In this document: positions 57,075-64,000 of the stretch, in pieces
How the letters are laid out: each line of letters starts with the position of its first letter
Position numbering within the stretch: position 1 is the first letter of the stretch
The notes under the pieces: model-generated
Seen by the model: only the letters and a program-made list of their open reading frames with translations
Told to the model about the DNA's origin: nothing
Databases searched by the model: none
Translations under genes and position numbers: made by a program
Assembly: GCF_014396585.1 (NCBI RefSeq)
Contig: NZ_CP060717.1
Location: forward strand, 1,240,001-1,304,000
DNA: 64,000 nucleotides
Source: Sphingomonas rhizophila
Lineage (GTDB): Bacteria; Pseudomonadota; Alphaproteobacteria; Sphingomonadales; Sphingomonadaceae
Direction: 5' to 3'

Positions 57075-57757
57075 ATGCGTGTTCCGGCATTTCGCCCGAT
57101 GCCCCGTCTCAAGAATTGCCTGCTCGCGCTTGGCACGGCGGCGACGGTATTCGTTGCTCCGCTGTCCGCGAGCGCACAGGTGTTCGTCAGCGCCCCCGAT
57201 TTCCGCGGTTCGCCCGTTACCGGCTCGGAACCGGGGATCGTCCTCCCATCCCGGGCGCTTCCGAGGCGGAATATTCGGCGGCATTACTGTGGTCGCTCCG
57301 CGCCGGCCTCAACGTCGCCGCCCTGCAGTGTCAGGCGCTGCCGATGGTTGACGCCGTCGACAACTACAACGCCCTGCTGGCCGATCACGGCGCCGAGATC
57401 CGGCCCGCCTATCTGGCGCTGCAGAACTATTTCAAGCGGACACAGGGTGCGGCCGGGATGAAGGCGTTCGATGCCTATAACACCCGTACCTACAACGGCT
57501 TTTCATCGCTCTACGCACTCAATGGCTTTTGCCATGCGGCGGCGCGGATCGGCCGCGAAGTGATGTTCGCACCTCGCGGCCAACTGCTCAACGTCGCCCG
57601 CCTGCACATGCAGGAATTCCGCAACAGCCTCATCCCGGCTCGGGACCGCTTCTGGCTGACGCAACCGACATTCGTCCAGTCGCCCTACATCGCCGATTAT
57701 CCGGCCAAATGCTATGACAAGAACCGAGAATTGAAGAAGCGCTGCCTGCGCGATTAG
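57075..57757 (+). CDS. Exported protein of unknown function, one frameshift
   Basis: 227 residues when repaired. A signal peptide (MPRLKNCLLALGTAATVFVA, cleavage near SASA) leads to a body with cysteines and aromatic residues: EYSAALLWSLRAGLNVAALQCQ, a GFSSLYALNGFCHAAARIGR stretch, and CYDKNRELKKRCLRD at the end. The frame breaks at 57245-57247 (CCC): one added base joins GIVLP to IPGASEAEYS. I recognise no named family. Start choice among ATG 57045, 57075 and 57099 is uncertain. Convergent with queE. Confidence 0.72.
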
Positions 57758-57761
57758 GCGA

Positions 57762-58393
57762 CTAGGCCAGCCCGACGATCTTGTGCGCCTGAAGCGTCAG
57801 GTGCCATTTCGGCCGCTCCATCGCCAGCGCGATGGCCGCCTGCTCCGACTGGCGGCGCTGGGGCCATCCATCGGCTGAACCAGGAAATGATCGAAGTCCC
57901 ATCGCTCCAGATCGGCAGGGTCGATACCCGCCTGAGGCCACACCAGTTTGAGCTCATTGCCCTGGCGCTGGACAACCTCTGACCCCGCCTTGGGACTGAT
58001 GCAGAGCCAGTCGATTCCCGGCGTGGCCGGCAATGTCCCATTGCTTTCCACGGCGATCCTGAAGCCGCGCCCGTGAAGCGCGCCCACGAGCGCCTCATCG
58101 AGCTGGAGCATGGGTTCCCCACCTGTGATGACCACGAGGCGATGGTCGCGCCCCTCCCCCCACAGCCGTTCGACGCCGTTCGCCAGCGATCCCGCGTCAC
58201 GGAACTTGCCACCGCCCGGCCCATCCGTGCCGACGAAGTCGGTGTCGCAGAACTGGCAGACTGCCGATGCCCGGTCCTGCTCGCGCCCTGTCCACAGATT
58301 GCAGCCCGCAAACCTAAGGAAGACTGCCCGGCTCCCGGCTTGCATCCCTTCTCCCTGAAGGGTGAGAAATGCCTCCTTGACCGCGTAGGTCAT
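57762..58393 (-). CDS. queE: 7-carboxy-7-deazaguanine synthase, one frameshift
   Basis: 210 residues when repaired. A radical-SAM enzyme with the CX14CX2C cluster motif seen in some QueE proteins ([12 protein letters not shown] then [12 protein letters not shown]), [12 protein letters not shown] and VESNGTLPA. It makes 7-carboxy-7-deazaguanine in queuosine synthesis. Near the end, the G run 57860-57863 lacks a base; adding it continues [20 protein letters not shown] and ends [18 protein letters not shown] at 58393 overlaps the queC stop. Confidence 0.93.
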
Positions 58394-59061
58394 GCGTAGC
58401 GTGTCGGGTCGGGCAGGCCCGCCTCCGCGAAGCCCTTGGCGCGAAGGCGGCACGCGTCGCACAGGCCGCACGCGGCGCCGTCGTCCCGGGGATCGTAGCA
58501 GCTGTGGCTCATCCCGGCGTCGAGGCCGAGCCTTGCCGCCTCGCGAGCGATGTCGGCCTTGGTCATGTGCTGCAGCGGTGCGTGGATCGTGAAGCGCCGT
58601 CCCTCGACCCCCTCGCGCGTCGCCTGGTTGGCAAGCGCTTCGAACGCCGCAATGAACGCGGGCCGACAGTCTGGATAGCCCGAGTAGTCGAGTGCGTTGA
58701 CGCCGACGAACAGGTCATGCGCGCCGGCCGCTTCGGCCCACGCCAGCGCGAGGCTCAGGAACACGGTGTTGCGCGCCGGCACGTACGTAACGGGGATACC
58801 GTCGCCGACGCCGTCTTTCGGCACGTCGATATCGCTGGTCAGCGCCGACCCGCCGAACGCGCTGAGGTCGATCGGCAGGATGATGTGACGGTTGGCCAGC
58901 AGTTCGGCGATCCGCGTCGCGGCGGCCAGTTCGACCCGGTGGCGTTGCTGATAATCGACGGTGAGGGCGAGGACCTCGAACCCTTGCTCGCGCGCGAGAG
59001 CGGCGCAAACCATCGAATCCAGCCCGCCCGACAGAAGGACGACGGCTTTGCGCCCGCTCAT
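58390..59061 (-). CDS. queC: 7-cyano-7-deazaguanine synthase
   Basis: 223 residues with the PP-loop [14 protein letters not shown], the HRVELAAA segment, [15 protein letters not shown] and the zinc cysteines [17 protein letters not shown]. It converts CDG to preQ0 in queuosine synthesis. The frame is open upstream but the family start is ATG 59061, which overlaps the preceding gene by four bases. Directly coupled to queE. Confidence 0.96.
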   Translation of the reverse strand: MSGRKAVVLLSGGLDSMVCAALAREQGFEVLALTVDYQQRHRVELAAATRIAELLANRHIILPIDLSAFGGSALTSDIDVPKDGVGDGIPVTYVPARNTVFLSLALAWAEAAGAHDLFVGVNALDYSGYPDCRPAFIAAFEALANQATREGVEGRRFTIHAPLQHMTKADIAREAARLGLDAGMSHSCYDPRDDGAACGLCDACRLRAKGFAEAGLPDPTRYA

Positions 59062-59408
59062 ACCCGCACTCCAAGTCGGGGCAGGGCCCAGAAGGTGACG
59101 GCATAGATCACCAGTGTGCCGGCCACGCACACAAGCATGGTTGGCCAGAGACCAACGCCCGCCCGAAGCAGCGCGGGAATTGCGACGAACATCGGCAGCG
59201 ACGGAATGATGAACCAGAGAATCGACTGCGACAGGTCGCCGACCCGGCTCACATCCCGGGTATCGACCCACAGCAGGCTAAGCGCGAGGATCGACGTGAT
59301 TGGAAGCGCCGCAAGCAGGCCGCCCCAGCCGGGATGGCGCTTGGCGGCGACCGTCACCAGCGCGACGATGAGACCCGCGAAGACAGCTTTGGCGACGAAG
59401 GAGAACAT
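59058..59408 (-). CDS. DUF3147-like membrane protein
   Basis: 116 residues with four membrane segments, starting [20 protein letters not shown], with [21 protein letters not shown] and [19 protein letters not shown]. This fits the DUF3147 family of small membrane proteins of unknown function. ATG at 59408. Overlaps queC by four bases, so it is likely the first gene of the queC-queE transcript, though nothing links its function to queuosine. Confidence 0.8.
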   Translation of the reverse strand: MFSFVAKAVFAGLIVALVTVAAKRHPGWGGLLAALPITSILALSLLWVDTRDVSRVGDLSQSILWFIIPSLPMFVAIPALLRAGVGLWPTMLVCVAGTLVIYAVTFWALPRLGVRV

Positions 59409-59461
59409 GGCGCGCCCTCTAGCGCTCGATCCGGTCGGACGCAAAGCTGCGCAGGCGCCAC

Positions 59462-59493
59462 AAAAAAGTCGGGCCGCCTGATGAGGGCGGCCC
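59462..59493 (-). terminator. Terminator of the minus-strand argD...59580 gene run
   Basis: On the minus strand GGGCCGCC pairs with GGCGGCCC around CTCATCA and is followed by GACTTTTTTGTGG. It is downstream of the gene ending at 59580 and upstream of the DUF3147-like gene, separating the two operons. Confidence 0.88.
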
Positions 59494-59579
59494 AGGAACG
59501 GACGTAGAGGTCCGCTAGGGAGGAAAGCATGCCGAACCCGGCATTCGATTTACCTATCAAAGATTAGGTTAACCAAACC

Positions 59580-59984
59580 CTAACGAGCGGCGCAGGCGGC
59601 AACTCGCCGCGCGTGCAGCGTGTAGGCAAACGGGTATCCGCCGGAGATGCCCTGCGTTTCGATGCGCAGCGTGCGAGGCGTCAGCAACGTCATGTCCGAT
59701 CGACCAAATCCGCCATCCGCGCAGGTGTAGTGGATAACGGTTCGAGTCCCGCTGTCAGAGATGACGACCCGCGTGCAGCTTCCACCGCGGTGTTCCCACT
59801 GGGCGAGGCTCGCGAGTTCCGCCACGCAGACCCGCACGGGATTACGGCCATCGGCCGATTTGCTGACCTCCCACGCTCCCGGCTGCGCCGGGGCCAGGGC
59901 ACGCGGCGTCCGGGCTGCCGGGGCAGCACCCGCCGCGACGGCAGCCACGGTCGTGAACACAAGGAAGGCGACTCGCCGGATCAT
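59580..59984 (-). CDS. Small exported protein, DUF3617-like
   Basis: 134 residues from ATG 59984, which overlaps the hslO stop. Signal peptide [19 protein letters not shown], then APAQPGAWEVSKSADGRNPVRVCVAE and a second half with two cysteines (YTCADGGFG) and TLRIETQGISGGYPFAYTLHA. The layout (PGxWEVS, RVCV, IETQG) resembles DUF3617-family exported proteins of unknown function. Last gene before a terminator. Confidence 0.75.
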   Translation of the reverse strand: MIRRVAFLVFTTVAAVAAGAAPAARTPRALAPAQPGAWEVSKSADGRNPVRVCVAELASLAQWEHRGGSCTRVVISDSGTRTVIHYTCADGGFGRSDMTLLTPRTLRIETQGISGGYPFAYTLHARRVAACAAR

Positions 59985-60925
59985 GAACGCGAATTTAATC
60001 CCGCATCGGCATTGCCGCCAAGCGCCTCTTCGGCGCCGTACGGAATCGGGAAGCTGGTGGCACAGAATTCGCAATCGACGCGGATCAGTCCGTCGTCACC
60101 GGCCATCGCTGCACGCTCTTGCTCCGGAAAACGAGCGATGACGGAAGCAATGTAATCCGGGCTGCACCGGCAACCCCTGACGAGGTGGAGTGGCGCCAGC
60201 GTGCGAACTTCTCCTTCTTCGTGGAGAAGGCGCCAGATCAGGTCATCGACCGGCAGGGTCCGGTCGGTGAGCTCTTCCCCGCGAACCGACCCGACCATGG
60301 TCGCGACGTGCGGCCATTCGGGGTGATCGAGCCTCGTATGAAGTCGCTCGCGCCCCTCCTCACCTTCCGGCAGATGCTGGAACATCAGCCCGCCCGCGAT
60401 CCAGCCGAGGTCGTCCCTGCGGGCTGCCAGCCGGACGACCGAGGGGATCTGCTCGGACTGCGAGAAGAATGACTGCGCCGCCTCGGCCAGGCCCTCGCCT
60501 TCCAAGGGTACGATGCCCTGATATCGCTCGTCGGTGGCCGGCTGGTCGAAGGTAATCGCGAGATAGCCCTTGCCGAATAGCGAGAAGAGAGTGGGGTTCG
60601 GGCCGGCTTCCGCCAGCCGTTCGGGATCGTGGCGCACGTAACCGCGCAATTCCCCGCCCTTGTAATCGCAAACCAGCAGGTCGACGATGCCGTTCTCGGT
60701 CTGCGCCTGAAGCGTCATCTGCCCGGACGGGTCCTTGAGCAGCGACCCGAGCAGGGCGGTCAGGACCAGCGCTTCGGCCAGCAGCTGTTCGATTGCCGGC
60801 GGATAGCCGTGGTTGGCGAGGATCGCGTCGAGCGTCGCGTCGAGGCGGGCCGCGCGACCGCGCGCGTGGCGCGAAGGAACAGTGACGCCAAGCGCGACGT
60901 CCGAAGTAAGCGAAATGTCGGTCAT
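59981..60925 (-). CDS. hslO: Redox-regulated chaperone Hsp33
   Basis: 314 residues. N-terminal holdase domain ([42 protein letters not shown]) and the C-terminal zinc site [14 protein letters not shown] ... DCEFCATSF with the CxC and CxxC cysteines. Oxidation releases zinc and activates the chaperone. ATG at 60925 gives [24 protein letters not shown]. argF and hslO are neighbours in many alphaproteobacteria; here an SDR gene lies between. Confidence 0.95.
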   Translation of the reverse strand: MTDISLTSDVALGVTVPSRHARGRAARLDATLDAILANHGYPPAIEQLLAEALVLTALLGSLLKDPSGQMTLQAQTENGIVDLLVCDYKGGELRGYVRHDPERLAEAGPNPTLFSLFGKGYLAITFDQPATDERYQGIVPLEGEGLAEAAQSFFSQSEQIPSVVRLAARRDDLGWIAGGLMFQHLPEGEEGRERLHTRLDHPEWPHVATMVGSVRGEELTDRTLPVDDLIWRLLHEEGEVRTLAPLHLVRGCRCSPDYIASVIARFPEQERAAMAGDDGLIRVDCEFCATSFPIPYGAEEALGGNADAGLNSRS

Positions 60926-60962
60926 GGGCGGGAGATGGTCATGCCACGACCGAAACGCAACC

Positions 60963-61780
60963 TCAGCCGGGCGATGCCGCCGATCCGGCAAGCAGCCCGC
61001 CGTCGATGTCGAACTCGGACCCCGTGATGTACGGCGCCTCGTCGGATGCCAGGAACACGGTCAGCGCCGCCACCTCCTCGACGGTGCCGAACCGGCGAAG
61101 GGGCGTGTCCGCGACCAGCGCCGCCATTTTCTGCTCGCGGTCCGGCCCTCGCCAAGCATCGCTTCCCAAATGGGGGTCAGGATCGCGGCGGGATGGATGC
61201 TGTTGCAACGGATCTTCGTTCCCTGCTGCGCGCACCACAGGGCCACGGACTTGCTGTGATTGCGGATGGCCGCCTTCGAGGAGGCATAGGCGGCCGCGCC
61301 CGGGATCCCGACCAGCCCCGAACGCGACGACATGTTGATGATCGACCCGGTCCCCGTGCGGCGCATCGCGGTAATGCCATGCTTGCAGCCCAGGAACGTC
61401 CCGTCGAGGTTGACTCGGTGGACGCGGTGCCATTCGTCCAGCGTGGCATGTTCGGGATCGTGCGGGCCGCTGCCCTGTTCGAACCCGGTGATCCCGGCGT
61501 TGTTGACCAGGATGTCGAGGCGGCCGTGCTCAGCGATGACGGCAGCAATTGTTGCAATCCACTGCCCCTCGTCTCCGACATCCAGAAAGGCGGCGCGATG
61601 CTGCTCGCCCAGTTCCGCGGCGACGGTCTTTGCGCCTTCCTCGTTGATGTCGGTGACCCAGACGGTGGCGCCTTCGTCGGCGAAGGCCCGCGCGATGCCT
61701 GCGCCTATGCCCTGCGCAGCGCCGGTCACTAGCGCGATTTTCTCTCGAAGACGGCCGCTCAGAGCTTTCCGAACGACCAT
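60963..61780 (-). CDS. Short-chain dehydrogenase/reductase, one frameshift
   Basis: 272 residues when repaired. Rossmann motif [29 protein letters not shown], the catalytic Ser/Tyr/Lys in [24 protein letters not shown], and the family C-terminus [22 protein letters not shown] then FDIDGG. One base is missing at 61144-61148 (GG/CCC); adding it joins AMLGEG to [16 protein letters not shown]. Substrate unknown. Its first codons overlap the argF end by 22 bases; a start inside the overlap is possible. Confidence 0.87.
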
Positions 61781-62688
61781 AGCAACAGCGCCTTTTGTGC
61801 GTGGAGGCGGTTTTCAGCCTCGTCCCAGATCGCGGACGCGGGCCCGTCCATCACGCCATCCGTCACTTCCTCGCCGCGATGCGCAGGCAGGCAGTGGAGG
61901 AAGGTGGCGTCGTCTGCGGCCAGTGTCATCAACGCCTCGTCGACGCGGAACGGCGCGAACTGCTCGCGGCGATAGCTGGTCTCCGCGTCCTGCCCCATCG
62001 ATATCCAGGTGTCGGTCACGACAATTTCGGCGCCCTGCACCGCTTCGCGCGGGTCGGTAGTAAAGTAGATTTTCGGCTGCGTACTGCCAAGCGCGACCAT
62101 GCCTGCATCGGGTGCGAACCCGTCGGGGGTCGCCACGGCGAGCTCGAAATCCATGATCGACGCGGCCTCGATCAGCGAATTGCAGACGTTGTTTCCGTCG
62201 CCGACCCAGGCCCACCGCGTGCCGGCGAGCCGACCCTTGCGTTCCATGACGGTCTGCATGTCGGCCAGCAACTGGCACGGGTGCGACAGGTCGGTAAGCC
62301 CGTTGATCACCGGCACCGTCGAATGCGCCGCCAACTCCTCTGCCTTCTCATGCATGTCCGTGCGGATCATGATCGCGTCGGCGTAGCGCGACAGGACCCG
62401 CGCGGTATCGGCGATGGTTTCACCACGCCCCAACTGCGACGTGGCATTGTCGAGCAGCAAGGCATTGCCGCCAAGCTGACGGATCGCCTGATCGAAACTC
62501 AGCCGCGTTCGTGTCGAATTCTTTTCAAAGATCATGGCCAGCGTGACGCCGGCCAGCGGCGCGTCGGCGTCGACCCTGCCCTTCGGCCACCCTGCCCGCG
62601 CCTCTTTCCGCGCCGCCGCCTCGCCGAGGATGGCGGCGAGGCCGTCCGGCCCTGCGTCGCCCAGCGTCAGGAAATGGCGCTGGCTCAT
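61759..62688 (-). CDS. argF: Ornithine carbamoyltransferase
   Basis: 309 residues with the carbamoyl-phosphate site [24 protein letters not shown], the ornithine loop and [13 protein letters not shown]. It makes citrulline for arginine synthesis. ATG at 62688 overlaps the argD stop by four bases. Product of argD in the same operon feeds this pathway. Confidence 0.97.
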   Translation of the reverse strand: MSQRHFLTLGDAGPDGLAAILGEAAARKEARAGWPKGRVDADAPLAGVTLAMIFEKNSTRTRLSFDQAIRQLGGNALLLDNATSQLGRGETIADTARVLSRYADAIMIRTDMHEKAEELAAHSTVPVINGLTDLSHPCQLLADMQTVMERKGRLAGTRWAWVGDGNNVCNSLIEAASIMDFELAVATPDGFAPDAGMVALGSTQPKIYFTTDPREAVQGAEIVVTDTWISMGQDAETSYRREQFAPFRVDEALMTLAADDATFLHCLPAHRGEEVTDGVMDGPASAIWDEAENRLHAQKALLLWSFGKL

Positions 62689-63871
62689 GCCGCTTCCGGC
62701 ACCTCGTAGATCGACGCCGCCTCGCTCAGCCCTTCGACGAACTCGCGAATGTGCCTTTCATCAATGGTCAGCGGCGGAAGAACGCGCATGACGTTGTCGC
62801 CGGCGGCAACCGCCAGGATGCCCTGCCCGCGCAACCAATTCACAAAGGCGCGGCTGTCGGTCTTCATCTTGATGCCCAGCATCAGGCCCATGCCACGAAC
62901 GCTGTCGAACAGCTGATCGTGGTTGGGAATCATTTGCTCTAGCGCGGCGCGCAGGCGGTCACCCATCTGGCGAACGTGGCCGAGGAATTCGTCGTTGGCG
63001 ACAACGTCGAACACCGCTTGGCCCGCCGCCATCGCCAGCGGGTTGCCGCCGTAGGTCGACCCGTGCGTGCCGATGACCATGCCGCTGGCCGCCTTTTCCG
63101 TCGCCAGGCAGGCACCCATCGGGAAGCCGCCGCCGATCCCCTTGGCCGACGCCAGGATGTCCGGTTCGACGCCATACTGCTCATAGGCGTAGAGCGTGCC
63201 CGTACGCGCGACGCCGCACTGCACCTCGTCGAACACCAGCATCAGGTCGCGCTCGTCGCAGACCTTGCGCAGACCCTGGATGAACTCCTTCGACGCCGGG
63301 CGGATTCCGCCTTCGCCCTGCACCGGCTCCAGCAGGAAACCGGCGGTGTTGTCGTCGATCGCGGCCAGCGCCTGCTCCAGATTGTCGAACTCGACGACCT
63401 TGAAGCCAGGCAGAAGCGGCGCGAAACCGTCGCGAAGCTTTTCCTGATTGGTCGCGCTGATCGTCGCCATCGTCCGGCCGTGGAAGGCATTGGAAAAGGT
63501 GATCAGGTCGTGCTTGTGGGCGTTGCCCTTGGCATGATGATAGCGGCGCGCCGTCTTGATCGCGCACTCGACGGCCTCCGCTCCCGAATTGGTGAAGAAC
63601 ACGGTGTCGGCAAAGGTCAAGTCGACGATCCGCTGCGCCAGCGCTTCGCCCTGCGGCGATCCGTAGAGGTTAGAAACGTGCATCAGCGTCGCCGCCTGGT
63701 CCTGGATCGCCTTGGTCAGCACCGGGTGCCCATGACCGAGCAGGTTGACCGCGATGCCGCTGGCAAAATCGAGATATTTCTCCCCGCGTTCACCGTAGAG
63801 ATAGACACCCTCCCTCGGACCGGCCGAACGTCGCAGCGCGGGTAAACGGGCATGAGCGGCGTGATGGCCAT
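62685..63871 (-). CDS. argD: Acetylornithine aminotransferase, one frameshift
   Basis: 395 residues when repaired. Class III aminotransferase motifs: [62 protein letters not shown] and the PLP lysine [15 protein letters not shown]. The true start [20 protein letters not shown] lies at ATG 63871; it joins [10 protein letters not shown] only if one base is added at 63812-63814 (CCC). Without repair a false N-terminus would run to 63959. First gene of the arginine/hslO run. Confidence 0.95.
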
Positions 63872-63964
63872 CGGGGCAATTTCCTTGGGCTGTAAACTGG
63901 CGAACGCGGCGCCATCGCCGCGCTCCGGCGCTATACTGCCCGACCTTTTCGAAGGTCAAACGAA

Positions 63965-63994
63965 AGGGGCGGGACCCTTGCGAGTCCCGCCCCT
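63965..63994 (-). terminator. Terminator of a minus-strand gene beyond the window
   Basis: On the minus strand GGGGCGGGACT pairs with GGTCCCGCCCC around CGCAAG and is followed by TTTCGTTTG. It lies upstream of argD and so probably ends the next gene to the right, which is outside the window. Confidence 0.75.
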
Positions 63995-64000
63995 CCTACT

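Overview
The window is a gene-dense chromosomal stretch of a high-GC alphaproteobacterium, almost certainly a member of the Sphingomonadales (Sphingomonas-like). The signs are a PEPxxWA-CTERM protein, a large TonB-dependent receptor, TraB/GumN proteins, M61 and M28 secreted peptidases, split glycine decarboxylase subunits, an ABA4-like protein, and core blocks such as glyA-nrdR-trmJ and argD-argF...hslO. No mobile element, CRISPR array or rRNA was seen. One tRNA gene, tRNA-Lys(TTT), is present.

Layout. 1-4.2 kb: glyA end, nrdR, trmJ, a membrane glycosyltransferase, chorismate mutase, rpsD. 4.3-10.4 kb: M61 peptidase, putrescine synthesis from agmatine (aguA-aguB), uracil-DNA glycosylase with lysA, folK. 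10.5-15.5 kb: PEP-CTERM protein, L,D-transpeptidase, tRNA-Lys, retropepsin-like protease, two PilZ proteins, PAP2 phosphatase. 15.4-22.5 kb: an eight-gene minus-strand run led by a tandem glycine riboswitch and gcvT, continuing through gcvH, a methyltransferase, gcvPA, gcvPB and three further genes. 22.5-25.8 kb: lipoprotein, ispH, rnhA, an FAD oxidoreductase. 25.8-32.9 kb: a tad/cpa pilus-secretion operon (cpaA,B,C,D,E, tadB,C) with no cpaF ATPase and no pilin. 33.2-37.3 kb: glyS-glyQ divergent from a small XRE regulator and a membrane protein, with a repeated operator between them. 37.3-49.7 kb: tandem TraB/GumN genes, rplY-pth, two divergent 2OG-Fe(II) oxygenases, ychF, a TPR-sulfotransferase, a TonB receptor, an M28 peptidase, maoC. 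49.7-64 kb: apt, the cytochrome bc1 operon, trmL-hemF, lipB, queC-queE, and argD-argF-SDR-hslO.

Data quality. Fifteen genes are broken by 16 single-base frameshifts. Every one is repaired by adding back one G or C, almost always in a short G or C run, and the affected genes include glyS, glyQ, petB, lysA and argD. This pattern points to homopolymer under-calling in the assembly, so these genes are annotated as CDS with the frameshift noted, not as pseudogenes.

Most unusual structure: two separate tracts of about 250 bp inside glyS with about 51-53% GC, against about 70% next to them (possible mosaic gene); a duplicated operator unit 40 bp apart between glyQ and the XRE gene; the missing cpaF in the tad operon; and the glycine riboswitch apparently governing several genes not known to belong to glycine cleavage.
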